The translations under genes and the position numbers were made by a program. 64,000 bases of DNA from CBDFGS01 sp965247255 (lineage in GTDB: Bacteria > Chloroflexota > Dehalococcoidia > Lucifugimonadales > CAUZJF01). Below the pieces are notes generated by a model. The model had not been told where the DNA came from, did no database searches, and saw only the letters and a list, made by a program, of their open reading frames with translations. The stretch covers positions 92,136 to 156,135 of the forward strand of contig CBDFGS010000007.1 in assembly GCA_965247255.1 (NCBI GenBank). Reading direction: 5' to 3'. Positions within the stretch are counted from its first letter, which is position 1; the number at the start of each line of letters is the position of its first letter. Below, one piece after another: positions 43,474 to 52,544 of this stretch.

Positions 43474-43789
43474 ATGGCCGATTACAACAGCGCAATCCTG
43501 ACCTCGGCCCAGGACCTGGAGGACAGGTCGGACGAACGAGGAGCGCTCAACCGCCCGGCTGCTCAAGCGCGGACTGGACGAGGAGGTGACCCATCGGCTC
43601 GTCGCACGCGTGGAGACCGACCGGAGTTGGGCGGAGAGGGGCGCCATCACCATGCTTGGAGATACGCTACGGAGGCGCTTGGGAGTCACGCTGGGGCCGG
43701 AAGGGCAGGCCAAAGTGGAGGAGATCGCGGAGCGTCTGTACGCGGAAGCGGCGAAGAAGATCGGGGCAGTGAACGTACGGGCAACCTAG
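43474..43789 (+). pseudogene. Hypothetical protein with probable frameshift
   Basis: From ATG 43474 the frame reads MADYNSAILTSAQDLEDRSD; near 43560 coding quality moves to another frame (LLKRGLDEEVTHRLVARVET, GDTLRRRLGVTLGPEGQAKV, EIAERLYAEAAKKIGAV) that ends at 43789. Joined, this would be a ~105-residue helical protein of unknown family. It ends 40 nt before the tRNA gene. Confidence 0.4.
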
Positions 43790-43829
43790 TAAGCTGGCCG
43801 CGCTGTCGCACCGGTCGTCCACGGGGAAG

Positions 43830-43902
43830 TGCCCCCAACGGAATTCGAATCCGTGTTTGCGGCTTGAAAGGCCGCCGTCCTAGTCCTCTAGACGATGGGG
43901 GC
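43830..43902 (-). tRNA. tRNA-Glu (anticodon TTC)
   Basis: Read on the reverse strand: acceptor GCCCCCA pairs with TGGGGGC; anticodon stem GCGGC/GCCGC encloses the loop CTTTCAA (anticodon TTC); T-loop GGATTCGAATTCC is canonical. 73 nt including the discriminator A, no encoded CCA. Confidence 0.95.
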
Positions 43903-44019
43903 GCGTCGGTCGAGACGAGCGCACCGGCTAGCGTGATAGCAGGCTGGGCGCGGTCGCGCGGGCGGTGCGACCGCCAAGATGCGCTTCGGGGGCGAATCCT
44001 CTCAACGAGGACCGGATAG

Positions 44020-45156
44020 CTAACCCGAGTCCTGTTGAAGCTCTGCTATCTTCTCCCTGGATTTCTTGGCCTCGTCGGGGTCGAAGCAGCGGCTGGGGTC
44101 TTTGTCCTCCTGCTGCATGAGCCATCGCATGCAGTGTCCCAGATCGAACTCCTTCAGGTCCCCCTTCTCTTCGACCAGTATTCTTAACATCTTCCATTCG
44201 GGATGGTCGTAAACATACCGGAAGACAAACGCCACAGGCATCGGCTGCCCGTCGTAGAACCCCGACGTGATCAGCACGTCATACTCTTTGACGGGAAACC
44301 CACCGATGTCCTCTGATATGGTCGACTCCTTCTGGAACACCTCAATAAGCGCCAGTCCATGGAATGCGCCGTGAAACTCCGCCGTTACCCCGCTGGCTAG
44401 GGGGTCGAGCGCGTCCGTGTCAGCGGAGTCAGACGAAGCGGGCAGCCTCATATCGAAGGACGGTTCGGAGCTGTTGACACCGGTCAAGTCGATGTCGTCC
44501 TTCATAAGGTGTTTGTAGGCCGTGTTCAGTATCCATTCGGGCTTCTCGATCTGAAACTTCGACGACATGTTGTTCCAATAGAAATCGGTGAAGTCTCTTT
44601 TCTTGAGTCCATCGGCGAAAGCCCTGATGTCGCGGTTGACCATGAATATGAGCTCTTCTCGCGAAGGGATAACCTGGAACCACATCCCCGCGCCAAGGTG
44701 AGTCCGCAGCGGATCGGCCACCTGCATCACCTTCCAAACGCCGTTTTCTTTAGCCATCTTGATTTGCAGGTCTATCTCGTCTCCAAATCCGCTGAGGAGA
44801 ATGCCCCTCATATCCGAGTCGTGAGACCTCTCGATCGACCGATCCCGCCACGGGACCAGCTTCATGTCAGAAGCCCCTACGCGATCGTAATAGCGCTCCA
44901 TGGTCGCGGGGTCCTGCCACGCTCTGTACAGCGCTGAGGTCATCGCGTAGGCGTCATCGAACCTGCGTTCCTCCAGCGCCGTGAAGAAACCCTCTGCGAC
45001 CTTCGCCGAGTCGTGAGTAGAGCCGGCCACCACAACGAGCATCCCCCCCAGGCAGGTGCTCGAGAAGAGGATGCCACCTACGATGAGCCAGATGGATAGC
45101 CTCCTCACGACCCCGCGGTTGGAGGCGGCGGCTGCCGCTGCTACCGTTGTTACCAA
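44020..45156 (-). CDS. Membrane-anchored protein of unknown function
   Basis: 378 residues. After an Ala-rich start there is one transmembrane segment (~23-46: LSIWLIVGGILFSSTCLGGM and on), then a large soluble domain that should face outside. Residues ~50-160 resemble an NTF2-like/DUF4878-type fold (AEGFFTALEERRFDDAYAMT, DLQIKMAKENGVWKV). A second region of the same type appears later (ADGLKKRDFTDFYWNN, VPVEYDVLI-like strand). The function is unknown. It is flanked by tRNA-Glu and the endonuclease III gene. Confidence 0.65.
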   Translation of the reverse strand: MVTTVAAAAAASNRGVVRRLSIWLIVGGILFSSTCLGGMLVVVAGSTHDSAKVAEGFFTALEERRFDDAYAMTSALYRAWQDPATMERYYDRVGASDMKLVPWRDRSIERSHDSDMRGILLSGFGDEIDLQIKMAKENGVWKVMQVADPLRTHLGAGMWFQVIPSREELIFMVNRDIRAFADGLKKRDFTDFYWNNMSSKFQIEKPEWILNTAYKHLMKDDIDLTGVNSSEPSFDMRLPASSDSADTDALDPLASGVTAEFHGAFHGLALIEVFQKESTISEDIGGFPVKEYDVLITSGFYDGQPMPVAFVFRYVYDHPEWKMLRILVEEKGDLKEFDLGHCMRWLMQQEDKDPSRCFDPDEAKKSREKIAELQQDSG

Positions 45157-45265
45157 TTCCTCACGTGTTCTCCCAAAGATTCGTATGCCTTGTAATTCAG
45201 TATACCGGGTGACGGCCGTTGCAACAACAGAACGGAACGTCCGTATTTGTACCTACAGCGGCGAC

Positions 45266-46009
45266 TCAGGCCTGCTTGCGAACAGCCTTCCTCGCCGAGG
45301 CGCGCTGGAATCGCGCGCGGGATGGGCAACCCCACCCCAGCACACAACTCTCGCAGCGAGGCCAGCGCGCTTTGCAGACCTGGCGTCCATGGTGTATCAG
45401 GTTCAGGTGGAAAGCGAAGACGTCTTCAGGCGGCACCTTTTTCTCAAGGATGTCGTGAGCCCGCTCCGCGGTGACCTTCGGTCCGATAAGCCGCAGCCTC
45501 TGGGCAACGCGGTATATATGTGTGTCCACCGGCATTGCCGGCATTCCCAGTGAGAAGCACAGGATGATGGCGGCGGTCTTGGGTCCGATGCCGTTCAGTC
45601 GCTTGAGCCACGCTTTCGCCTCTTCGAGCGGCATCTCACGAAGGAACGAGAGGTCGTAAGAACCCACCTCGTCGTGAATCTGATTGAGGACCGCCTTGAT
45701 TCGAGGCGCCTTCGTGCGAGATAGCCCTCCGAGGCGAATCGCCTCCTCTATCTCAGATACGTCTGCGCGCTCAATGGCGGTGAACGACTGGAACCGCTGC
45801 ATTAGATTGTCGAACGCTCGCTTGGAGTTCGAGTCGGAGGTATGCTGGGACAGAATCGTGTACACGAGCTCAGAGACCGTGTCGTAACGAGGCGCCCACT
45901 CAAAGGGCCCGTACTCCTTCCCAAGAAGCTCCATTACGTCTTCCACCGATATCCGGGGTCGACCCCCGATTCTCTTCTTCCGTTTATCCAAAGCTGCCTC
46001 CACGGGCAC
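45266..46009 (-). CDS. nth: Endonuclease III-like DNA glycosylase/AP lyase with 4Fe-4S cluster
   Basis: 247 residues. Helix-hairpin-helix LNGIGPKTAAIIL with catalytic Lys144; catalytic Asp162 in PVDTHIYRVAQRL; and a C-terminal iron-sulfur loop with Cys212, 219, 222 and 228 in the C-x6-C-x2-C-x5-C spacing of the family. TILSQHTSDSNS is the usual N-terminal segment (compare LSxQTxD). It excises oxidised pyrimidines in base-excision repair. The gene diverges from the HEAT-repeat gene, with 144 bp between. Confidence 0.85.
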   Translation of the reverse strand: MPVEAALDKRKKRIGGRPRISVEDVMELLGKEYGPFEWAPRYDTVSELVYTILSQHTSDSNSKRAFDNLMQRFQSFTAIERADVSEIEEAIRLGGLSRTKAPRIKAVLNQIHDEVGSYDLSFLREMPLEEAKAWLKRLNGIGPKTAAIILCFSLGMPAMPVDTHIYRVAQRLRLIGPKVTAERAHDILEKKVPPEDVFAFHLNLIHHGRQVCKARWPRCESCVLGWGCPSRARFQRASARKAVRKQA

Positions 46010-46153
46010 TTGCTGCGTGGCGAGCTACAGAGCCGAGCGCCATTCTCTCACAGCGGCCGGACCGGTGGCACTCCCCGCCTGACAGCGCTAGAGAAAACGT
46101 GCTAGAGTGTGCCATGAGCCCCATTGTAACGGGGCAAACAGGCAAGACGCATA

Positions 46154-47089
46154 TTGACTGAGGACGCGCCGAAAGAGGACATCGCTGAGTTTTCTCGCTC
46201 TCTGGATGAGGCGCCCAGCTATTCCAAGCTGGCACGTCTCTCGGGCCTCTCCTCCGACGAGTTGGGTCAATTCAAGCTAGCGTGGGTCTCGTTGCCCGCG
46301 GAGCGGAGACGGGAGATCATCGGCCGGCTCGTCGAGCTCGGTGAAGAGAACGTGGAGCTCAGTTTTTTCGAGGTTTTCCAGGCTTGCCTGAACGACGACG
46401 AAGAAGAGGTGAGGGCGGGAGCGACTCGCGGCCTCTGGGAGTGCGACGACCGGGCTATTATCCGGCCATTGATCGGGCTTATCGACCACGACCCGTCGAA
46501 TTCGGTGAGGGCTGCCTCGGCAACCACGCTGGGGAAGTTCGCGACCCTCGCTCAGGACGGGAAGCTGCACCCCCGCGACGGAGGCAGGCTGCGCGACTCC
46601 CTCTTGGAGGCCATTAGACGCGAGGGCCAGGACCCCTCAGTGGTGCGCCGCGCCATCGAAGCGGTCGGGGCGCTTGGCGGACCGGAGGTGGACGGGGTGA
46701 TTGGCGAGGCCTACGAGAGCGCAGACCTCAAGCTCAGGCAGGGCGCGTTGTTCGCCATGGGACGGAGCTCCGAGCCCAAGTGGCTGCCGAAGGTACTTCA
46801 GGAGCTGAGCCACACCGACCCCGCGATTCGGTACGAAGCCGCTACTGCGAGCGGCCTGCTTGGAGACGAGTCCACGGTCCCCGAGCTTACCGAACTGGCC
46901 GACGACGAGGACCCTCAGGTCCAATTGGCCGCGATCAGCGCGCTTGGTGAGATCGGCGGCCCGCTGGCAAAGAGGGCGCTGATGGGTTCCCTCGAGATTG
47001 GCGATAAGACTCTAGAGGAGGCAGCGCGAGACGCTCTAGCCAACCTGGAGTTCAACGAGGACCCCCTGGGTCTCAGTTTCAGCAAGTAG
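46154..47089 (+). CDS. HEAT-repeat protein
   Basis: 311 residues from TTG 46154. Helical repeats of ~31 residues run through most of the protein: EEVRAGATRGLWECDD, NSVRAASATTLGKFA, SVVRRAIEAVGALGG, LKLRQGALFAMGRSSE, PAIRYEAATASGLLGD, PQVQLAAISALGEIGG, KTLEEAARDALANLE. Such scaffolds bind other proteins; no enzymatic motif is seen and no signal peptide. It converges on the ROK kinase gene with a 4-nt gap. Confidence 0.8.
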   Translation: MTEDAPKEDIAEFSRSLDEAPSYSKLARLSGLSSDELGQFKLAWVSLPAERRREIIGRLVELGEENVELSFFEVFQACLNDDEEEVRAGATRGLWECDDRAIIRPLIGLIDHDPSNSVRAASATTLGKFATLAQDGKLHPRDGGRLRDSLLEAIRREGQDPSVVRRAIEAVGALGGPEVDGVIGEAYESADLKLRQGALFAMGRSSEPKWLPKVLQELSHTDPAIRYEAATASGLLGDESTVPELTELADDEDPQVQLAAISALGEIGGPLAKRALMGSLEIGDKTLEEAARDALANLEFNEDPLGLSFSK

Positions 47090-47093
47090 CGCG

Positions 47094-48080
47094 TCAGACC
47101 TCACCGCGGACGCTTTCTAACCCAGCCGAGGCCTCGAAAGCGAGCGCGGCCGCACCGAGCAACGGACCGTCGTCTCCCAACTCGGACTTAACTACTCTTA
47201 TCCTCTCTCCCTTTCCGGACAACTCGCGCGTCTTGAGCTCGGCGGTTATCCCGGGTAACAGAATATCGAGGTGCTGACCTAGACCTCCTCCGATGACGAC
47301 CACCTCCGGATCGAGGAGATGGACAAGGTTGACTATGCCGACTCCAAGGTTAGCGGCGACTTCCTGAACAATCGCATTTGCTAGACGGTCCCCGGACCTT
47401 GCCGCCTCGACCACCATAGGCGCGTCCACCCTCTGCATCTCTCCGCCGGCGGAAGCATGCATCTCGCTGGGCTCTCCGGATGAGAGCCTCTCCCGGGCGA
47501 TCCGAGCTACCGCCGTCCCGGAAGCGAGCCACTCGAGACATCCTCTGTTACCGCAACTGCACTCCGGCCCGTCCTTGTCGATGGTCATGTGCCCCACTTC
47601 GCCGGCGTAACCGCGGGAGCCTGCGTCGAGCTTACCGTCGATAATCGCGCCTCCGCCGATCCCGGTGCTGACTGTCATATAGAAGACGCTGGAGTAGCCC
47701 CTGGCGGCCCCATACCGTTGCTCGGCGACGGCAGCCGCGTTAGCGTCGTTCGCCACGACTACTGGCAGCGAGAAATGGCGCTCCAAATCGGGCTTGAGCG
47801 AATAGCCGTCCCAGCCCGGCAGATTGGGCGGACTATGGATCGCGCCTGTCCCCGGGTCCGTGGCGCCCGCCTGGGACACTCCGATGCCGCACAGGGTCCC
47901 GGGCTCCGCGGAGTCCACCACCTCGTTCATGACCGTCAGCAATCGCTCCAAGACAGCGACCCTGCCCTTGCGGGCCTCGGTCAGCTGCGACCGTCTCAAA
48001 CGGATCTTCCCCTCGTGGTCAACCAATGCGACCCTGACGTTCGTGCCGCCTACATCGACGGCCACCGCCTGGAGTTTCAT
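47094..48080 (-). CDS. ROK-family sugar kinase (glucokinase-like)
   Basis: 328 residues from ATG 48080 (GGAGG ~10 nt upstream). Phosphate-binding VAVDVGGTNVRVALV at the N-terminus, VVVANDANAAAVAEQRYG with the catalytic Asp, TVSTGIGGGAIIDG, and the ROK zinc motif GHMTIDKDGPECSCGNRGCL. VVVIGGGLGQHLDI is the C-terminal adenosine segment. It phosphorylates hexoses such as glucose in the cytosol using ATP; without an N-terminal HTH it is a kinase, not a repressor. Confidence 0.88.
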   Translation of the reverse strand: MKLQAVAVDVGGTNVRVALVDHEGKIRLRRSQLTEARKGRVAVLERLLTVMNEVVDSAEPGTLCGIGVSQAGATDPGTGAIHSPPNLPGWDGYSLKPDLERHFSLPVVVANDANAAAVAEQRYGAARGYSSVFYMTVSTGIGGGAIIDGKLDAGSRGYAGEVGHMTIDKDGPECSCGNRGCLEWLASGTAVARIARERLSSGEPSEMHASAGGEMQRVDAPMVVEAARSGDRLANAIVQEVAANLGVGIVNLVHLLDPEVVVIGGGLGQHLDILLPGITAELKTRELSGKGERIRVVKSELGDDGPLLGAAALAFEASAGLESVRGEV

Positions 48081-48337
48081 GCGTCCGGCCCCTCCGCCGT
48101 GGTGGTTGGAAATCATATCGTCCGGCGCAAACGCTGCCAACCCATAGCCACCGGGGCATCTCCACAAATGTTTGGCTATCCCCCGAAGCGAGCAGTCGGC
48201 AGCTCACCGAGTCACGAGGAGGCCGATCATGCTCTGCCAAGAAACGCCTAACATAACCTAACGCCCCTTTGCCTGTCTCTGAGGCCGGATATAGAATAGT
48301 TACACCTCGCGACGACCCTTTTCGGTAGGAGAAGCCC

Positions 48338-49453
48338 ATGAGACCCTCCAGAAACGAGCTTCTGGTTCAGGCCTCGGCCAGGCGCCACGCGATAGAAAAC
48401 CTGCTGGTCCAGTTCTCAGTCCTGAGCTTTGTGATCATGGTTATCCTGGGCGTAGTGCTGACCGTCATACTCACGACGCGTCTCAACGAGGAGATCGAGC
48501 TCCTCAACGCGGCTGCCACAGTTCCAGGTGGCGCAGGGACCGACCCCAGCGACCTCAATTTCCTCAGGTGGACGATCTACGTAGCGGTCGGCGGCGGCTT
48601 CGTTATCCTATACGGCGGCCTTCTCACGATCGTATGGCGGGGCTGGAGGACGATCGAGAACCAGCAGACCGACCTTCTTGCGACCAACGACGACCTGATG
48701 CGCGCGTACAAGGAGCTGCAGGAGGCTCAGGAAAAGGTGGTGCGCTCGGAGCGTCTGGCGGCCATTGGCGAGCTTTCGGCCGGAGTAGCACACGATCTGA
48801 GGAATCCACTTGGGGCGATCAAGAACGCGGCGTACTATACGAAGAGGAAGCTGGAGAATAGCGATCTGCTGAAGCAAGACCCCAGAATAGCAGAGTTCCT
48901 GGAGGTCATGGACGAGGAGATAGAGTCCTCCAACCAGATAGTTACAGACCTGATGGACTTCGCCAAGGTCAATCCGCCGAACCAGTCCCCGACCAGCCTC
49001 GAGACGGTGGTCGATAGCGCCATCGCCCGCACGCCTTTGAAGGGGAATGTACGCATTGAAAAGCAATTCGATCCGTCTTTGCCCCTTGTACCCGCGGACA
49101 GCGAGCAGCTCCGAAGGGCCTTCGGAAACCTGTTAAAAAACGCCGGAGACGCCATGCCAAGCGGCGGCGTGCTGACAATTGCGGGGAGGGCCCGGGACGG
49201 CCAGGTAGAGTTGGAGTTCACAGACAAGGGCACTGGTATTCCGGGACCAAATCTGCCAAGGATTCTAGACCCTCTATACACCACCAAGGCCAAGGGAATT
49301 GGTCTCGGCTTGGCCATCGTGAGCATGATAGTGGACAGGCATGAAGGCACGATCAGCGTGGACAGCACCGTTGGCGAAGGGACGACTTTCAGGATCACGC
49401 TCCCCATCGCAGGTAGCTCCAAGGATGCGAATGGGGCCGTCGATGGCGAATAG
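48338..49453 (+). CDS. Membrane sensor histidine kinase
   Basis: 371 residues. Two transmembrane helices (~27-46 and ~79-99) enclose a ~30-residue periplasmic loop. A HAMP-less coiled linker leads to the HisKA domain with phosphoacceptor His152 (ELSAGVAHDLRNPLGAI). N-box LRRAFGNLLKNAGDAM, G1 LEFTDKGTGIPGPNL and G2 KGIGLGLAIV are intact. The loop is too small for a typical ligand domain. It is the first gene of a three-gene operon; the regulator starts inside its last codons. Confidence 0.92.
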   Translation: MRPSRNELLVQASARRHAIENLLVQFSVLSFVIMVILGVVLTVILTTRLNEEIELLNAAATVPGGAGTDPSDLNFLRWTIYVAVGGGFVILYGGLLTIVWRGWRTIENQQTDLLATNDDLMRAYKELQEAQEKVVRSERLAAIGELSAGVAHDLRNPLGAIKNAAYYTKRKLENSDLLKQDPRIAEFLEVMDEEIESSNQIVTDLMDFAKVNPPNQSPTSLETVVDSAIARTPLKGNVRIEKQFDPSLPLVPADSEQLRRAFGNLLKNAGDAMPSGGVLTIAGRARDGQVELEFTDKGTGIPGPNLPRILDPLYTTKAKGIGLGLAIVSMIVDRHEGTISVDSTVGEGTTFRITLPIAGSSKDANGAVDGE

Positions 49454-50183
49454 GAACCCAAAGGTCCTGATCGTCGACGACCAGAGAGGCATGCGGCTCA
49501 CGCTGGCTGGGATCATCGAAGATCGTGGATATCGCGTGACTGCTGTCGCCGATGGTCCCCAGGCCATCGAGGCCTCCAAGAAGTCCGCCTTCGACCTCAT
49601 CTTCATGGACATCAGGATGCCGGGCCTTAGCGGCGTCGAGACCCTGAGGAAGATCAAAAGGATTAGGCCCAAGTCCATAGTCGTCATGATGACTGGCTAC
49701 GGCGGAGAGAGGGAGGTCCGCGACGCGCTAGCCGAAGGCGCGTATTCGGTGATCGATAAGCCCTTTGATCCCGAGATGGTGCTCAGGTTGGTCCACTCAG
49801 TCCGACCCACTGTCATCATACTTGTGGTCGACGAGGTCGCCGCAACCGCGGACGGCCTCAAGTCCGTCTTGCATGAGACGGGATATGCCGTGGCCGAAGC
49901 CTCCAGCGAAGAGCAGGTTGTCGAGCTTGTGAGGGCTCGCCGCTGCGATATCATCGTCGTCGGTAACGACCCGAGCGGCGAGAACGGCGTTGGGAGCTTT
50001 CGCAAGATCAAGGCGGCGGACCCAGAGGCGCGCGTGATATTTACGACCGGGTCTTCGTCGGGAGATGCGGTAGGTATGGCGCTGGAAGTCGGCTCGTACG
50101 GTGGTTCCCGCAGATCACTCGATCCCACAAGCATCCTGGCTCTCGTCAAGGAGCTAACCGCGGGTGGCGACATTGACGAATGA
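49443..50183 (+). CDS. Response regulator with two receiver domains (second degenerate)
   Basis: 246 residues from ATG 49443, overlapping the kinase stop by 11 nt. The first receiver is complete: acidic VDDQRG, phosphoacceptor Asp56 (LIFMDIRMPG), MMTGYG, Lys106 (IDKPFD). The second receiver (~118-240: IILVVDEVAATADGLKSVLH, CDIIVVGNDPSGENG) has the acidic pair and phosphosite replaced, so it is a pseudo-receiver. No DNA-binding output is present. It probably relays or tunes phosphate between the flanking kinases. Confidence 0.88.
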   Translation: MANRNPKVLIVDDQRGMRLTLAGIIEDRGYRVTAVADGPQAIEASKKSAFDLIFMDIRMPGLSGVETLRKIKRIRPKSIVVMMTGYGGEREVRDALAEGAYSVIDKPFDPEMVLRLVHSVRPTVIILVVDEVAATADGLKSVLHETGYAVAEASSEEQVVELVRARRCDIIVVGNDPSGENGVGSFRKIKAADPEARVIFTTGSSSGDAVGMALEVGSYGGSRRSLDPTSILALVKELTAGGDIDE

Positions 50184-51510
50184 CCGTGCGCGGATAATGG
50201 TCGTCGAGGACGAGCGAGGCATGCGCGCCACGCTTGTAGGCACACTGGAAGACTTTGGCTACGATCTGGTTGCCTGCGAGACCGGCCAAGAAGCTCTGCG
50301 CTCCTTGCGCAACGAAGCTCCGGATGTACTCATCTCCGACCTGCGGCTGCCCGACGTCGATGGCCTGGATATCCTTCAGGCTCTGAAAGACGCAAACCCG
50401 GAAGCCGCGTTCATCGTGGTTACTGGTTACGCCAGCGTCGACACCGCGGTTGAAGCACTCAACCAGGGAGCCTTCGCCTACATCACCAAGCCTTTCAACA
50501 TGGATGAAGTTCACAGCACCGTTCGCAACGCCCTTACGCAACAGCGGCTTATACGAGAAAACCGGCGCCTCGTTAACAGCCTGCAAGAGGCAAACGAGGG
50601 GCTGAGTCAGGAGGTCCACCAGCGGACCAGCGCGGAGGAGGCGCTGCAGAACAGTCTGGAGAGGATGGAGATCGCGTACCGGCAAGCGACGATATACGCG
50701 GAGGAGCTGAGAGAAGAGATAGACCAGCGCGAGCACGCCGAGAAAGCGCTTGCATGGTCCGAACAGCTCAGGCGGCTTCAAGCCGCCCAGGAGGCGAAAG
50801 ACCAGGAAAGAAAGAGACTCGCCGAGGAGCTACACGACGAGACGATGGCCCAGCTCGCAAGCGTCGTAGTTGATTTCGGGTTTCTGACTCGCAGCACCGC
50901 AGGGATGCCGAAAGAGCTCGAGGCGGGGTTCGCTGAGCTCCGTGGCAGAATCAGGGACTCGGAGCGCAGTCTCAGACGGATAGTTCAAGGCATATTCCCT
51001 TCAGTCCTGACCAATCTGGGCCTGGTCCCCGGGCTGCGGACGTTCTTCACTGAGCTCGCGCAACGACCGATCTCCCTCACAAAGCCCCTTGAGCTCAAGC
51101 TCAAGGCGATCGGCCTGAACAACGGCCGCCTGCCCGAAGATGTCGAGATCGCGGTCTACAGGGTGGTCCAGCAGGCCGTGACCAACGCGCTACAGCACGC
51201 GCAGGCGGATAGCTTGGATATTCAGTTGATCTGGTCCGGGGAGGAGCTTGCCGTGCGGGTCGCCGACGACGGTGTCGGGTTCGACCTTCAAGCCCTCGAA
51301 ATCACTCCACGACCGGGCCACTTCGGGTTAGTGACCCTTCGAGACCGGATCGAGGGTCTTGACGGAAGCCTGAAGATCGAGTCCGAGTCCTCCAAAGGCA
51401 CCGAAATCACGGCGCGCATCCCCACACCAGAGAGCTCTTCGGCTTCTACCGGGACTCAGCAGCACGTCTACATGATCGGAAGCCGCGACGCCCACGCCCA
51501 CGAAGGCTAG
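50164..51510 (+). CDS. Receiver-histidine kinase hybrid (NarX/DesK-type kinase)
   Basis: 448 residues from GTG 50164, overlapping the previous gene by 20 nt. An N-terminal receiver (Asp59 in LISDLRLPDVDG, Lys109 in ITKPFN) leads through a long coiled coil (~125-215) to a HisKA_3 dimerisation domain with His224 (LAEELHDETMAQLAS). A HATPase follows (VVQQAVTNALQHAQA, VADDGVGFD, GHFGLVTLRDRIEGL). It has no membrane segment, so it is a soluble kinase controlled by its own receiver, probably a target of the upstream membrane kinase. No partner NarL-type regulator follows intact; the truncated regulator at 52240 may once have been it. Confidence 0.9.
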   Translation: MATLTNDRARIMVVEDERGMRATLVGTLEDFGYDLVACETGQEALRSLRNEAPDVLISDLRLPDVDGLDILQALKDANPEAAFIVVTGYASVDTAVEALNQGAFAYITKPFNMDEVHSTVRNALTQQRLIRENRRLVNSLQEANEGLSQEVHQRTSAEEALQNSLERMEIAYRQATIYAEELREEIDQREHAEKALAWSEQLRRLQAAQEAKDQERKRLAEELHDETMAQLASVVVDFGFLTRSTAGMPKELEAGFAELRGRIRDSERSLRRIVQGIFPSVLTNLGLVPGLRTFFTELAQRPISLTKPLELKLKAIGLNNGRLPEDVEIAVYRVVQQAVTNALQHAQADSLDIQLIWSGEELAVRVADDGVGFDLQALEITPRPGHFGLVTLRDRIEGLDGSLKIESESSKGTEITARIPTPESSSASTGTQQHVYMIGSRDAHAHEG

Positions 51511-51693
51511 CCAAGGAAATTCGCGGAGTTGACACCTTCACGCTACTTGAACAGCTACGCGGGTGGGTATATGTTTTCGACGACAAGACCGCTCACACAG
51601 GACCCGTTGACGAACTAGCCTTCCTGAAGCGCCGACCCCAATTCGCCTGGCGACTCGAACCAATAGCCCGATACTGACAGCGAGGCCAGCACT

Positions 51694-51993
51694 ATGGATT
51701 CCGAACAGCGTCCAGAGTTGTTACGGTACCGCCAGACCCGCAAGGCGATCGAGAAGGCCCGCGCCGTCCGAATCTTCATCTCCCATGTCGTTGCTTACAT
51801 CATCGGCAACTTATTCCTTGGGATCTGGAACGGACTCACCTACTACGTCAAGGACGACGATACGCTGTGGTTCTTCCTCCCACTGCTGTTCTGGGGTATC
51901 GGAGTGATCATCCACTACCTGCAAGGGATCGCGCTCTTCGATAACTGGTGGGAGCGCGACGAGCATCTTATCGACGAGCGGCTCGAGGGCTAA
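51694..51993 (+). CDS. 2TM-domain membrane protein
   Basis: 99 residues. A charged N-terminal helix (RYRQTRKAIEKARAVRIFIS) is followed by two transmembrane helices (~27-50 HVVAYIIGNLFLGIWNGLTY; ~58-80 LWFFLPLLFWGIGVIIHYLQ) and an acidic tail WWERDEHLIDERLEG. This layout is the 2TM domain (PF13239-like) often found beside or within signal-transduction proteins. It lies 183 bp after the hybrid kinase. Confidence 0.82.
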   Translation: MDSEQRPELLRYRQTRKAIEKARAVRIFISHVVAYIIGNLFLGIWNGLTYYVKDDDTLWFFLPLLFWGIGVIIHYLQGIALFDNWWERDEHLIDERLEG

Positions 51994-52239
51994 ACCTCCT
52001 CTCCGACGTTCCGCTGGACTAGCCGCATGTTACCCCGCTCCTAGTCTTCCAAGGCCTAACGCGGCCCAAGCCGCGATCGCGTCACCTCGTTCACCGCGCC
52101 GGGTGATCCGGATCTCGGTCTTCTCGCGCGTACCTCCCCGCGTACCCCCCTCCACCACGGCTCAGGCCTCGACTTGGACATGCGTCGGCGCTATAATATC
52201 CTCACCTCCAGGAGCCCCTCGGCGACAAGGCGCAGCAGA

Positions 52240-52544
52240 ATGAGCAAGCTACGAGTCCTAGTAGCCTACGACTCGCAGTTCATGCGTGTTGCATACAAGC
52301 GAATCCTCGAGACTCAGGACCACCTCGAGGTTGTTGGCATGGCGGGCGACGGTGAAGAGGCGGTGAGCCTCGCTGCTCAACTTAAGCCCGACGTCGTCGT
52401 GCTCGACGTGCGGATGCCGCGGATGAACGGCATCGAGGCGTCCCAGCGCATAACCGCCGATCAACCGGGGACCGGTATCGTTATCATCTCCCTCTACGAC
52501 GATACCGAGTATATACTTGAGTTTCTGAAGGACGGCGCCGAGGG
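52240..52544 (+). pseudogene. NarL-type response regulator, truncated by an IS1380-family insertion
   Basis: From ATG 52240 a receiver domain is present (SKLRVLVAYDSQFMRVAYKR; phosphosite Asp56 in VVVLDVRMPRMNG; IISLYDD; LEFLKDGAEG) and then the IS begins at 52545. The Lys-containing end of the receiver and the expected LuxR-type output domain are gone and do not reappear after the IS. The remaining open frame ends in IS sequence at 52623. Confidence 0.85.

Noticed and set aside
47589..48251. 220-codon + strand frame
   Set aside because: Antisense to the ROK kinase gene, which has all family motifs.
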